Numbered from the stretch's first letter, positions 25,338 to 33,993 are shown. The stretch is 39,739 bases of DNA from Candidatus Atribacteria bacterium (GCA_003451675.1 DMCY01000085.1:1-39739); one strand, 5' to 3'. Translations and numbers: made by a program. The notes: a model not told the origin generated them from the sequence alone.

Positions 25338-26615
25338 ATGTTAAAGAAAATAAGTTTTTCGTTATTGGTAATGTTGTTAATTGGTATATTCGCTGCAAAT
25401 ATATTTGCAGCCTCTAATACCGTAACTGTTCTTGGTGTTTGGACAGGTGGGGAGGCAGAAGCTTTTAATAAAATGATAGCCCCATTTGAAGCCAAAACCG
25501 GGATAAAAGTTGAATTTACTGGGACTCGAGATCTTCCCACTATTTTAACTACTCAAGTAGAAGCTGGTAATCCACCTGATGTATCAGCTATACCGAATCC
25601 GGGGCAGATGATAGAATTTGCCAAAGATAATAAGTTAGTGGACTTAAGCACCTTTATGGATATGGATGTATTAAGAAGCGATTACTCGCCAACCTGGTTA
25701 GACCTGGGAACTTATAAAGGAAAGTTCTGTGGTGTATTCATTTCTGCTGACCTTAAAAGTTTAGTCTGGTATAATCCTAAAGCTTTTGCAGCTGCTGGTT
25801 ACACCGTACCAACTACCTGGGATGAGATGATCGCTCTTTCCGATAAGATGGTTGCTGATGGTAAGACCCCCTGGGCTATTGGATTTGAAAGTGGTGCTGC
25901 CAGTGGATGGGCTGGGACAGACTGGATTGAAGATATTATGCTCCGTACCGTAGAACCAGAGGTTTATGATTTATGGGTTGCCCATGGAATTTCCTGGCTT
26001 GATGATCGGGTACAAAGGGCTTTTGAGTTATTTGGCCAGATTGCCTTAAACGAGAAGTATGTCTATGGTGGAACAAACGCAGAGCTGACTATAAGTTTTG
26101 GTGATTCACCCGATGCTTTATTTACTACTCCGCCAAATGCTTATATGCACAGACAGGCAACCTTTATCAAAAGCTTTATACTTGACCATTTCCCCAATTT
26201 GGTCCCAGGAGAAGATTTTGATTTCTTCCCATTCCCGCCAATTGATCCCCAATATGGGACACCTGCTTTAGGAGCAGCAGATATGTTTGCTATGTTCAAT
26301 GATACTCCTGAAGCAAGGGCCTTTATGGAATATATTGTTTCTCCGGAGGCTCAGGAAATATGGGTTCATGAACTTGGGAAACTTTCTGCCAATAAAAGGG
26401 TAAACCCCGCTGCTTATCCAGATGATTTAACCCGTAAGGCTGCCAAAATCTTAAGCGAAGCTTCGACCTTCCGTTTCGATGGTTCTGACTTAATGCCTTC
26501 TGCAGTAGGTTGTGGTTCTTTCTGGAGTGGAATTTTGGATTATGCAAGTGGAGTATCTTTGAAAAATGTTCTAATGACTATTGAAACTACTGCTTTGGAT
26601 GCTTATCGGAAATAG
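25338..26615 (+). CDS. Sugar-binding protein of an ABC importer
   Basis: A 425-residue extracytoplasmic solute-binding protein of family 1. The signal peptide covers about residues 1-25 (hydrophobic FSLLVMLLIGIFAANIFA then ASNT) with no lipobox, so the protein is periplasmic. The mature part has VTVLGVWTGGEAEAFNKMIAPFEAKTGIKVEFTG near 28-61, LVWYNPKAFAAAGYTVPTTWDEM near 135-157, and a late FMEYIVSPEAQEIW. The many Trp residues fit carbohydrate stacking. Overall it looks like alpha-glucoside or other oligosaccharide binders of the AglE/CUT1 type. Start ATG with AAAGGAGGAAAG. Two permease genes follow after an inverted-repeat element. Confidence 0.9.
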   Translation: MLKKISFSLLVMLLIGIFAANIFAASNTVTVLGVWTGGEAEAFNKMIAPFEAKTGIKVEFTGTRDLPTILTTQVEAGNPPDVSAIPNPGQMIEFAKDNKLVDLSTFMDMDVLRSDYSPTWLDLGTYKGKFCGVFISADLKSLVWYNPKAFAAAGYTVPTTWDEMIALSDKMVADGKTPWAIGFESGAASGWAGTDWIEDIMLRTVEPEVYDLWVAHGISWLDDRVQRAFELFGQIALNEKYVYGGTNAELTISFGDSPDALFTTPPNAYMHRQATFIKSFILDHFPNLVPGEDFDFFPFPPIDPQYGTPALGAADMFAMFNDTPEARAFMEYIVSPEAQEIWVHELGKLSANKRVNPAAYPDDLTRKAAKILSEASTFRFDGSDLMPSAVGCGSFWSGILDYASGVSLKNVLMTIETTALDAYRK

Positions 26616-26628
26616 CAGGATTAAATCT

Positions 26629-26742
26629 GTCATTGTGAGGGGAACACTCAAGTAATATTGAGTGTTCCCCGTGGCAATCTCGGGCTCCAGATTGCTTCCC
26701 CTGCTTTCGCTGGGGCAGGCTTGCGTTGCTCCTCGCAATGAC
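26629..26742. repeat. MITE-like inverted-repeat element, copy 3, inside the sugar operon
   Basis: This 114-bp element has ends GTCATTGTGAG (one base changed) and CTCGCAATGAC. It contains a long perfect hairpin (arms starting GGGGAACACTCAA, 26638-26669), then GCAATCT / AGATTGC and further G/C-rich stems. It starts 13 bases after the binding-protein stop. In the transcript it would be a strong structure between a gene needed in large amounts and the permease genes. Confidence 0.8.
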
Positions 26743-26769
26743 AAAATCTGATAATTACAGTAAAATATT

Positions 26770-26778
26770 TGTTATAAT
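26770..26778 (+). promoter_or_regulatory. Possible extended -10 promoter for the permease genes
   Basis: TGTTATAAT is an extended -10 element with TATAAT at 26773-26778, 24 bases before the GTG start. There is no clear -35. It would give the permeases a second promoter after the hairpin-rich element. Confidence 0.35.
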
Positions 26779-26802
26779 GATATTTAGAAAGGAAAGAAGT
26801 TC

Positions 26803-27675
26803 GTGATACGTACAAAAAAAATTACTCCATGGTTATATATTGCTCCAGCAGCATTTCTTTTATTCTTTTTTTTAGTTTATCCTTCGATTAATACAGTATA
26901 CATTTCCTTTTTTAATTATAATTCAGAAAAATTTATAGGTATTAAAAATTATTTCTATTGTTTTACCAACGAAATTATGCTTAATTCTTTTCGAAATAAT
27001 GCCTTATGGGTAATACTATTTGTTCCCCTGACGGTATCTTTAGGACTAATTATAGCAGTATTGGCAGATCGAGTTAAATATGAATCGATTGTGAAATCAA
27101 TGATATTTATGCCTATGGCTATTTCCTTCGTGGGTGCCGGAGTAATTTGGAAATTTGTTTATGCTTATCGGCCAGCTTCAGCTGCTCAGACTGGCATTCT
27201 TAACGCAATTCGTTCATTTTTTCAGTTAGAACCCTTACCCTGGCTAATTATTAGACCCTGGCTTAATAACTTTTGTTTAATTATGGTAGGGGTATGGATA
27301 TGGACTGGATTTTGTATGGTAATATTATCAGCAAGTTATAAAGGCATACCTCGGGAAATATTAGAAGCAGCTCGGGTAGATGGCGCCACCGAATTCAAAA
27401 TTTTTTGGAAAATTATTTTACCTTTGATGAAACCTACACTTGCAGTAGTAGCTACCACTATGACTATTAATGTTCTTAAAGTATTTGATATTGTCTATGT
27501 AATGACTAATGGAAATTTCAATACCGAGGTTGTTGCCAACCGAATGTATAAAGAGATGTTTATTTTTAGAAATTATGGTCGGGCGAGTGCAATTGCAGTC
27601 ATCTTATTAGTTCTCATAATTCCTATGATAATCATTAATATTCAGCGGTTCAGGGAGCAGGAGGCTATAAGATGA
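26803..27675 (+). CDS. Sugar ABC importer permease, MalF/UgpA type
   Basis: A 290-residue inner-membrane permease with six predicted helices, beginning PWLYIAPAAFLLFFFLVYPSINTVYISF. The EAA loop that contacts the ATPase is ASYKGIPREILEAARVDGATEFKIFWKIILPLMKPT near residues 178-213. It is the first of two paired CUT1 permeases. The GTG start has AGAAAGGAAAG upstream. Its ATGA end overlaps the next gene by four bases. The AglF-like pattern fits transport of glucosides; the exact sugar is unknown. Confidence 0.92.
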   Translation: MIRTKKITPWLYIAPAAFLLFFFLVYPSINTVYISFFNYNSEKFIGIKNYFYCFTNEIMLNSFRNNALWVILFVPLTVSLGLIIAVLADRVKYESIVKSMIFMPMAISFVGAGVIWKFVYAYRPASAAQTGILNAIRSFFQLEPLPWLIIRPWLNNFCLIMVGVWIWTGFCMVILSASYKGIPREILEAARVDGATEFKIFWKIILPLMKPTLAVVATTMTINVLKVFDIVYVMTNGNFNTEVVANRMYKEMFIFRNYGRASAIAVILLVLIIPMIIINIQRFREQEAIR

Positions 27676-28532
27676 TGAAAAAGTTAATTTCAATATTGTC
27701 GAGTGTACCGCTTCATTTAGTAATAATTATGGTAGCTTTTATCTGGATACTGCCAAGTGTTGGTCTATTGATAACTTCTTTTCGTTCTTCTGCCGATGTA
27801 GCAGCATCTGGTTGGTGGACTGTTTTTGAGCACCCTTTTAATTTTACCTGCTACACTCTGGAAAATTACCGAGAAGTCATTCTGAAGATTGGTATAGGAA
27901 AAGCCTTCTTAAATACTTTACTAATTACTATCCCCGCTACTATTATTCCAATATTAATTGCTTCTTTTGCTGCCTACGCTTTCGCCTGGATGGAATTCCC
28001 TGGGCGGAGAATCTTGTTTGTAATTCTAGTTGGTTTATTAGTTGTTCCACTACAAATGACTATGATACCCGTCCTGCGAATTTTTAATAAATTAGGATTG
28101 GCTGGTACTTTTCCGGGAATATGGTTGGCTCACACTGGATACGGGCTTCCTCTAATAATTTATTTGTTGTATAATTTTATTTCCGGATTACCAAGTGAAT
28201 TGTTTGATTCTTCTTCTATAGATGGCGCTACTCCTTTTCAAATATTCACCAGAATGGTAATACCACTCTCTTTACCAGCGATTGCTTCCGTAACTATATT
28301 TCAATTCTTATGGGTTTGGAACGATCTTTTAGTAGCTTTGGTTTATTTAGGAGGGACACCGGATGTAGCCCCTCTTACCGTACGAATAAGTGCTTTAGTC
28401 GGTTCTTATGGTCAGGATTGGGAATTGCTTACTGCTGCTGCCTTTGTTTCTATGGCTCTTCCCTTAGCTCTCTTTTTAGGATTACAACGCTATTTTGTAA
28501 AAGGTATTTTGGCCGGGTCAGTGAAGGGATGA
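27672..28532 (+). CDS. Sugar ABC importer permease, MalG/UgpE type
   Basis: A 286-residue inner-membrane permease, partner of the preceding one, with six predicted helices. Its EAA loop is LPSELFDSSSIDGATPFQIFTRMVIPLSLPA near residues 173-203, and the end is YFVKGILAGSVKG as in MalG-like proteins. It is translationally coupled to the upstream permease by the ATGA overlap. No ATPase gene follows; the next gene is a dGTPase after 546 bases, so the importer must use an ATPase encoded elsewhere, as many CUT1 systems do with a shared MsmK/MalK-type protein. Confidence 0.92.
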   Translation: MMKKLISILSSVPLHLVIIMVAFIWILPSVGLLITSFRSSADVAASGWWTVFEHPFNFTCYTLENYREVILKIGIGKAFLNTLLITIPATIIPILIASFAAYAFAWMEFPGRRILFVILVGLLVVPLQMTMIPVLRIFNKLGLAGTFPGIWLAHTGYGLPLIIYLLYNFISGLPSELFDSSSIDGATPFQIFTRMVIPLSLPAIASVTIFQFLWVWNDLLVALVYLGGTPDVAPLTVRISALVGSYGQDWELLTAAAFVSMALPLALFLGLQRYFVKGILAGSVKG

Positions 28533-28539
28533 AATTAAT

Positions 28540-28667
28540 TGACCAATTGGTCAATTCACCGATTCTCCAATTAGCCAATTTACCAATTAGTTAGTCATTA
28601 GTGAATAGTGAATGGTCGTTAGTATACAACATAGCGTAGAGAGCAGGTAGCGTATAGCGTCGTATAG
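28540..28667. repeat. Degenerate octamers and two heptamer arrays
   Basis: 28540-28590 has AATTGACC/AATTGGTC-type octamers. 28592-28625 is a five-unit heptamer array (TAGTCAT, TAGTGAA, ...) nearly identical to that at the end of larC. 28631-28667 has AGCGTAG/AGCGTAT heptamers. This is the first part of a 546-base spacer without a gene. Confidence 0.75.
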
Positions 28668-28782
28668 TATTGTAATTAAGATTCTTATCTTTTATAATTT
28701 ATAACTTTATTCAACTTTACCTTTAACCTCTTCTTTAAAGAGAAAGGACAATAAAAATACTGTATATATTTATAGATTTTCT

Positions 28783-28865
28783 GTAGGGGTCGGATTTATC
28801 CGACCCGAAACGGATTCGATGCCTGCCTGTGCGTGTACGCACGCAGACAGGAATCGAATCCCTAC
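28783..28865. repeat. GTAGGG...CCCTAC element with a long hairpin
   Basis: The ends are GTAGGG (28783-28788) and CCCTAC (28860-28865). A first stem GGTCGGAT / ATCCGACC is followed by a long, nearly perfect hairpin (28812-28861) whose arms begin GGATTCGAT and end ATCGAATCC around a GT loop. It is the largest member of the GTAGG family in the window. It is not a tRNA, although GGATTCGAT looks like a T arm. Confidence 0.75.
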
Positions 28866-28890
28866 CTCCTAAACACCCTCCGCTAATAAT

Positions 28891-28952
28891 CTTCTGACTC
28901 CTGAATTCTGGCTCCTGACTTCTTCTTTACGAGATACGATTCACGAGATACT
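28891..28952. repeat. Heptamer arrays, CTGAATT and ACGAGAT families
   Basis: 28891-28924 has units related to CTTCTGACTCCTGAATTC, the reverse complement of the family at 13382. 28929-28952 has ACGAGAT, ACGATTC, ACGAGAT. The remaining 126 bases before the dGTPase gene show no feature I can name. Confidence 0.7.
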
Positions 28953-29078
28953 AATAAAAAACTTGCAGAATTCATTATAATTTTATAAAATGAATAATAT
29001 AAATTTATTGTTAAAGTAAAGGCAAAGTAAAAAGTTTTCTTCTCACTGTATTTTTTTATTTTATTCAGGAGAAAAATT

Positions 29079-30221
29079 ATGAACGGGGAGAACTTTAAAA
29101 AAGAAATTCTTAATTTTGAAGATAAATATCTTTCTCCTTATGCTACGAAAAATTGTGAAGCCAGAAGGGAGCGCGAGACATCTCATCCTTTTAGAGGCCC
29201 CTATTCAAGAGATCGAGATCATATATTATACAGTGGTTCATTTCGCAGATACATAGGGAAAACCCAGGTTATATATTTTGCCGCAAGTTTTGACGAACAG
29301 TTATCTAATCGAAGTATCCATACTTTACAAGTTTCTCAGATAGCCCGAACCATAGGGAAGGCTTTAAAGTTAAATCTTGATCTTATTGAAGCTATTGCCC
29401 TTGGACATGATTTAGGACATACTCCCTTTGGTCATGATGGTGAAGAAATTCTTCAAGATATTTGTCGGAAAAAGAAGATTGGTTTATTTTTTCACAACAT
29501 TCACAGTCTTAGAATAGTTGATAAACTTGCCGACGCCTGTAAAGGGATGAACTTGACTTTTCAAGTAAGGGATGGAATTCTCTCTCATGATGGTGAGATT
29601 AACGAGAAATACCTAAAACCGGATCGAAATAAAACCGAAGCTGATTTAATAGATTATTGCCAGGGAAAATCCCAGGGGAAAAAGGTTCATATAGTACCAG
29701 CAACTTTAGAAGGGTGTGTCGTTAGGATGTCAGATGCCATCTCCTATATAGGGCAGGATTTTGAAGATGCGATACGAATAGGTATTTTAAAAAGAGGTGA
29801 ATTGCCAGAAGGAATTAAGAGAGAATTAGGGGGAAATAATACAGCTATTATAAATTCCCTGGTAACTGATATTATAATTAATTCTTATAATCGGGACGAG
29901 ATAAGTTATTCATCCAATATTGCTGAGAGAGTTTTTGAATTGAAACAATTTAATACAGAAAGGATATATAAAAACCCAAGGCTAAAAGCAAAAAAGACTA
30001 GATTTAAAACTGCATTTACATATCTTTTTGACAAATTTCTTGATGACCTTAAAAAGGGCAACGAAGATTCTTTCATTTTTAAAGAGTGGATTTTTAACAG
30101 GGGTAAAAATAGGGGAGCAGATTATGTAGGTAATAATTTACCTGAACAGGTAGTAATAGACTATATTGCCTCAATGACAGATAGGTACTTCTATAATAAT
30201 TACATAAAATATAAAAAATAA
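29079..30221 (+). CDS. dgt: dGTPase-like dNTP triphosphohydrolase (HD domain)
   Basis: A 380-residue HD-superfamily enzyme that removes triphosphate from dNTPs, thereby controlling the dNTP pool. Visible landmarks: SGSFRRYIGKTQVI near residues 52-65, NRSIHTLQVSQIAR near 77-90 with metal ligand His81, the HD pair His110-Asp111 in ALGHDLGHTPFGHDGE, and the late Asp in RMSDAISYIGQDFEDAI. The first residues (YATKNCEARRERE...PFRGPYSRDRDHI) are typical of this family. Length is normal for the short bacterial form. Start ATG with CAGGAGAAAAA. It is monocistronic by position. Confidence 0.93.
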   Translation: MNGENFKKEILNFEDKYLSPYATKNCEARRERETSHPFRGPYSRDRDHILYSGSFRRYIGKTQVIYFAASFDEQLSNRSIHTLQVSQIARTIGKALKLNLDLIEAIALGHDLGHTPFGHDGEEILQDICRKKKIGLFFHNIHSLRIVDKLADACKGMNLTFQVRDGILSHDGEINEKYLKPDRNKTEADLIDYCQGKSQGKKVHIVPATLEGCVVRMSDAISYIGQDFEDAIRIGILKRGELPEGIKRELGGNNTAIINSLVTDIIINSYNRDEISYSSNIAERVFELKQFNTERIYKNPRLKAKKTRFKTAFTYLFDKFLDDLKKGNEDSFIFKEWIFNRGKNRGADYVGNNLPEQVVIDYIASMTDRYFYNNYIKYKK

Positions 30222-30284
30222 TTTTACTTTAATTGTATAGGAATTTCTTTTTTCCGTATTTCCGTAAACCCTAATTCGTATTTC

Positions 30285-30478
30285 GTTAGCTGGTTAGCTA
30301 GTTAAGATAGTAAAAAACGAAAAGTATAAAGCACAAAATTAAATTCGCGAATAGTATCTCGTATGTTAGCGTATAGCGAGTAGATTTAGTTACCCGGTTA
30401 GCTGGTTGAGGAATGAGTATATTAAAGAATTAATACCAAACTAATTAACTAACAAACCAGTTAACTAGCTAACTAAAT
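30285..30478. repeat. Octamer arrays with an embedded heptamer patch
   Basis: GTTAGCTG/GTTAGCTA octamers start at 30285. Around 30352-30382 lie ACGAGAT-like (reverse) and AGCGTAT heptamers. GTTACCCG/GTTAGCTG octamers at 30389 lead into the conserved GAGGAATGAGTATAT-type core, and AACTAATT/AACCAGTT octamers run from 30439 to 30478. This fills the 311-base spacer; no gene is visible. Confidence 0.8.
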
Positions 30479-30532
30479 ACTAACGACTAATTTAATTTTA
30501 TTTAATTTTTTTATTAGAAGGAGTAGAGTAAT

Positions 30533-31057
30533 ATGCCTGATAGAATTGAGGTTGTGCAAGGTGATATTAGCAAACAACAGGTAGAAGCCATAGTTAACGC
30601 AGCCAATAATTCCCTTCTTGGCGGCGGTGGTGTGGATGGAGCTATCCATCGAGTGGCTGGCCCTGAACTTTTAGAAGAATGTCGTAAGTTAAAAGGATGT
30701 CCAACCGGACAAGCGAAGATAACTCGAGGTTATCGATTACCGGCTAAATGGGTAATCCATACTGTAGGCCCTGTCTGGAGAGGTGGAAATTACAAAGAAG
30801 ATGAGTATCTTTCTCAATGTTATCAAAGTTGTTTTACCTTAATAGAAAAACATTTGCTTAAAACAGTGGCTTTCCCTTCAATAAGCACAGGGGCATACAG
30901 TTTTCCCCTGGAGCGTGCCACTAAAATTGCTGTGGCCGAGACTGTAAATTTTTTAAAGAGAAACAATTTTGTGAAAAAAATTGTATTTGTATGCTTTAAT
31001 AAGAGCGTATATGATTGTTATATAGCAGAATTAAAAAGGAATTCCATAAGCATATAG
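30533..31057 (+). CDS. Macrodomain protein, O-acetyl-ADP-ribose deacetylase type
   Basis: A 174-residue single macrodomain of the YmdB/MacroD type. It shows [37 protein letters not shown] near residues 9-45, where the first Asp contacts adenine and the Asn plus the Gly-rich loop hold the ribose. The second loop is [16 protein letters not shown] near 105-120. Such proteins remove acetyl or ADP-ribose groups from ADP-ribose derivatives. Start ATG with AGAAGGAGTAGAG. No partner toxin or ADP-ribosyltransferase gene is adjacent, so a housekeeping role is most likely. Confidence 0.94.
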   Translation: MPDRIEVVQGDISKQQVEAIVNAANNSLLGGGGVDGAIHRVAGPELLEECRKLKGCPTGQAKITRGYRLPAKWVIHTVGPVWRGGNYKEDEYLSQCYQSCFTLIEKHLLKTVAFPSISTGAYSFPLERATKIAVAETVNFLKRNNFVKKIVFVCFNKSVYDCYIAELKRNSISI

Positions 31058-31072
31058 TATATAATAAAGAAA

Positions 31073-31150
31073 TAGAAGTCAGAAGTCTAATTCGTATCTC
31101 GTTAGTTGGTTACTTGGTTAGCTAGCTAACTAAATAACTAACGACTAATT
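31073..31150. repeat. Heptamer patch and octamer array before the M23 gene
   Basis: 31073-31100 holds words of the CAGAAGT and ACGAGAT families. 31101-31124 has three GTTA octamers, and 31128-31143 has two AACT octamers, so the facing arms are nearly adjacent here. The ending ACTAACGACTAATTTAATT is shared with 30475. Confidence 0.7.
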
Positions 31151-31161
31151 TAATTATATAA

Positions 31162-32655
31162 TTGATTAGGTATGATAAATTTTATTGTAAGGGGATATTA
31201 GAGACCTTGCCAAAGAAAAAATACTACTATTACTCTCATCACCATACTTCTTCCTATAAAAAAAGAAGAGCAAAAAAAATAAAAATGATTATTGGTGGTC
31301 TATTTATTCTATTGTTAACTACGGGAACAATTTATTTTAAGATTCTTCCACTGTTTTCCGCAAAACAAAGCAGCGATACCCTTCCTGCTTCAGAAGAAAT
31401 TTTGAAACCAGTAGCAGAGGAGATGGAAAAGATTCCTGAGATAGTTACAGAAGAAATATCTCTACGGGAAGAAATAGAGGAAGAGAAAGAAAAAGGAAAG
31501 GAAGAAGTAATTACCATTGATGGCAATTTGCAGGCTGGAGATACCCTTTATGAATCTTTAATTAGAGAAGGAATTTCTGCTGCCGAGATACTTAGTTTAC
31601 AAGAAAAAGTTAAGTCTGTAGTAGATTTTAACTATCTTCCGGTTGGTAGTGAATATTCTTTAAAATATAGTCCGGAAGGAAAAGTAACAGAATTCATTTA
31701 TAAGCCTAACCCCATTGATATCTACTGTATAGACATTCCTACCTCTGATTCAGAAGATTTAAAAGTAACCAAAGAAGAAGTTTGTACAGAAGTTGTTCGG
31801 CTTGAAGGGAAGATTGAATATTCTCTTTATGAATCTATGTTAGAATGTGCAGATTCACCCCAATTAGCCCTGCAGATAGCAGAGATATTTGCCTGGCAGA
31901 TTGACTTTCTTACTGAATGTCGTGAGGGAGATATTTTTAATATTTTGGTAGAAAAACAGTATAGAGGAGATTTTTATCGTTGGGGAAAGGTACTTGCTGC
32001 TCAATATGAAGGAGAACTTTTAAGTAAACATACCGCTATTTTATTTAAAGACCTTTCCGGGCATATAGACTATTATGATGAAAAAGGAAAATCATTAAGA
32101 AAAGCCTTCTTGCGAGCTCCCCTACACTATAAATATATTAGTTCTTATTTTTCCAAAAACCGTTTTCATCCTATATTGAGAATCTGGCGGCCTCATTTAG
32201 CTATCGATTATGCTGCTCCTACCGGAACTCCGGTTTCAACTATCGGAGATGGAACAGTTATTTATGTTGGTTGGAATGATGGTTACGGAAATTATATTAA
32301 AGTTCGTCATCCTAATAATTATGTGAGTGGTTATGGTCATCTTTCCAGTTTTGCCAAAGGTTTAAAAAAGGGCCAGAAAGTGAAACAAGGTGAGATAATA
32401 GGTTATGTGGGAGCTACTGGTCTGGCAACAGGCCCGCATTTAGATTTTTCCATCAGTGAAAACGGAGAGAGGGTAAATTTTTTAAAGCTTAAACTGCCGG
32501 CAGCTTCTTCAGTTGATCCCCAGTATAGAGCTCAATTTAATGAAGTGAAGAATAAACTACTTAATGTCTTAAAAAACGGCGGTGAATTAGATTTAAATAT
32601 TGGATTAGATAATCAACAATCTGGAAATTTAGAAGGGGAACAATCCGAAAAATAA
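31162..32655 (+). CDS. Membrane-anchored M23 family metallopeptidase
   Basis: An envelope protein of up to 497 residues. A Lys/Arg/His-rich cytoplasmic start precedes one membrane helix (about residues 43-62). An acidic linker and an OapA/LysM-like region (about 110-190) follow, then a C-terminal M23 domain. The zinc ligands are His and Asp in HLAIDYAAPTGTPV near 350, and the last His in GPHLDFSI near 437; YGHLSSF near 395 supplies the catalytic His. It should cut peptidoglycan cross-links or activate amidases in the periplasm. The TTG at 31162 has no ribosome site; TTG at 31207 (residue 16) has AGGGG 11 bases upstream and gives a cleaner start. Its stop is four bases from a convergent gene. 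Confidence 0.88.
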   Translation: MIRYDKFYCKGILETLPKKKYYYYSHHHTSSYKKRRAKKIKMIIGGLFILLLTTGTIYFKILPLFSAKQSSDTLPASEEILKPVAEEMEKIPEIVTEEISLREEIEEEKEKGKEEVITIDGNLQAGDTLYESLIREGISAAEILSLQEKVKSVVDFNYLPVGSEYSLKYSPEGKVTEFIYKPNPIDIYCIDIPTSDSEDLKVTKEEVCTEVVRLEGKIEYSLYESMLECADSPQLALQIAEIFAWQIDFLTECREGDIFNILVEKQYRGDFYRWGKVLAAQYEGELLSKHTAILFKDLSGHIDYYDEKGKSLRKAFLRAPLHYKYISSYFSKNRFHPILRIWRPHLAIDYAAPTGTPVSTIGDGTVIYVGWNDGYGNYIKVRHPNNYVSGYGHLSSFAKGLKKGQKVKQGEIIGYVGATGLATGPHLDFSISENGERVNFLKLKLPAASSVDPQYRAQFNEVKNKLLNVLKNGGELDLNIGLDNQQSGNLEGEQSEK

Positions 32656-32659
32656 AATA

Positions 32660-33385
32660 TTAACGATTTCCCCCCATCATAAATCTTCCCTGACCTTGCC
32701 AGGGTCTGATTTCCATTGCTTCAAAATTATTATTTTCTATTAATTTGCCTATAAGTTTTATTTTTAAACCGGTGGCAGGAGCTATTTTCCCTTTCCAAAT
32801 AGCTTGACTCGCTTCAATTTTCCAGCGGTTATTATCTAAACCCATAAGAATAAAATGATTTTCAGGAAGTCCTATTTCTATAATGGTCCCTGCTAAAAGT
32901 CCTTTTTTAGGCTGCATCCATTGCTTTTCACAAGTATAAACCAATCTATTATAGTAGGGAATTTTTTCCGAAAAAACATTTTCTAATCTTTCACTAAAAC
33001 CATTAAAATAGATGCCAGTTCCCAAAGTAATGCTAATTAGCAAACTGATTAAAAGAATTGAAATAAATTTAAATCGATAACCCCTTTTTGTATGGATAAA
33101 ATTATAGTAAGCTACTCCAGTAAATAGGATTAGAAATATTAACCAGAGATAAGGCAAGCTTATAAAAACAGTTTTTAAAAAACTGTCTCCCATATAGTGA
33201 TAGATATCCCAATCAAGTTGTTTGATGATAAATAGAACCATGCTAAAGGCGAAACTACCCAAGATTATCGAAATTCCAAATATCGACCAGATAAAATAAT
33301 TTTTAGTTATAAAGTACCAGCGGGGTTTTGGTTTGATATTTTTATCTTTTATTTTTTTAAAAACTTCATCACTTATATTTTTCAT
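32660..33385 (-). CDS. Membrane protein paired with a sigma factor, putative anti-sigma factor
   Basis: I do not recognise this 241-residue protein as a named family. It has a cytoplasmic N-terminus (about 1-28), three hydrophobic helices (about 30-53, 70-92 and 105-126) and a C-terminal part likely outside the cytoplasm. That part (about 160-232) has alternating strands such as AGTIIEIGLPENHFILMGLD, NNRWKIEAS and GLKIKLIGKLIENNNFEAMEI, an OB-fold-like pattern, and ends in a Met-rich GRFMMGGNR. It follows the sigma gene by four bases, the usual place for an anti-sigma factor. No zinc-finger anti-sigma motif (HxxxCxxC) is present, so the role is inferred from position only. Confidence 0.6.
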   Translation of the reverse strand: MKNISDEVFKKIKDKNIKPKPRWYFITKNYFIWSIFGISIILGSFAFSMVLFIIKQLDWDIYHYMGDSFLKTVFISLPYLWLIFLILFTGVAYYNFIHTKRGYRFKFISILLISLLISITLGTGIYFNGFSERLENVFSEKIPYYNRLVYTCEKQWMQPKKGLLAGTIIEIGLPENHFILMGLDNNRWKIEASQAIWKGKIAPATGLKIKLIGKLIENNNFEAMEIRPWQGQGRFMMGGNR

Positions 33386-33389
33386 ATTT

Positions 33390-33971
33390 TTAGAGTTTAA
33401 TATCCTCCTTTTCTAATTCCTGTTTAAGAGATTTTTTAGCCCGGTTTATCAGAGTAGCTATAGTGCCCATCGGTTTATGTAAAATATCGCTTATCTCTTG
33501 ATAATTTTTTCCTTCAACAAACTTTAGGATTAATACATCTTTGTATTTTAAAGGCAATTGATTAATTATTTTTAAAATCTGTTTATAAGTTAATTTTTGA
33601 AGGCTTGTGTTTTCTATATCTAAGGTAGACTCCAATATATTATTTAAATCTTTATCTTCCCAGGAAACTCTTTGGGGATGCACTTTTTTCTTTCTAAAAG
33701 CACTAATGGTAGTATTATGAGCAATGCTATATATCCAGTTAGAAAATTTAAAATTTAAATCAAAATCATTTAAGTTTTGGTAAGCTTTGACAAATACTTC
33801 CTGTAGGATATCTTCTGCATCTTCTCTGTTTGTATTAGATATTTTTAAAATATAATTAAGAAGCTTGGCTTCATAACGTTTCATCAGACATAGATAGTAA
33901 TCCTGATTTTTCAAAGTCAGGATTACTATTTGTTCATCGGTTTTATTAATACACTCTGAACCTGTAATCAT
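33390..33971 (-). CDS. ECF-type sigma-70 family RNA polymerase sigma factor
   Basis: A 193-residue two-domain sigma factor. Region 2 lies at about residues 27-95 (YEAKLLNYILKISNTNREDAEDILQEVFVKAYQNLNDFD, then FSNWIYSIAHNTTISAFRKKK). Region 4 lies at about 130-185 (INQLPLKYKDVLILKFVEGKNYQEISDILHKPMGTIATLINRAKKSLKQEL). It would direct RNA polymerase to a stress or envelope regulon. It starts 23 bases after the upstream membrane protein gene and lies four bases before the putative anti-sigma gene. No recognisable ECF-type autoregulated promoter is seen. Confidence 0.93.
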   Translation of the reverse strand: MITGSECINKTDEQIVILTLKNQDYYLCLMKRYEAKLLNYILKISNTNREDAEDILQEVFVKAYQNLNDFDLNFKFSNWIYSIAHNTTISAFRKKKVHPQRVSWEDKDLNNILESTLDIENTSLQKLTYKQILKIINQLPLKYKDVLILKFVEGKNYQEISDILHKPMGTIATLINRAKKSLKQELEKEDIKL

Positions 33972-33993
33972 AATTTTTAATTCTTTCTACTTT

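Noticed and set aside
28812..28861. GGATTCGAT...ATCGAATCC and the GGTTCGAT hairpins looked like tRNA T arms
   Set aside because: No acceptor, D or anticodon stems fit around them; they are the arms of the GTAGG-type repeat hairpins.
30533..31057. Macrodomain gene considered as the antitoxin of a DarTG-type system
   Set aside because: No DarT-like ADP-ribosyltransferase gene is adjacent; neighbours are a dGTPase and an M23 peptidase.
29079..31057. dGTPase plus macrodomain considered as a phage-defence island
   Set aside because: They are separated by an array-filled spacer, lack other defence genes, and both families have common housekeeping roles.
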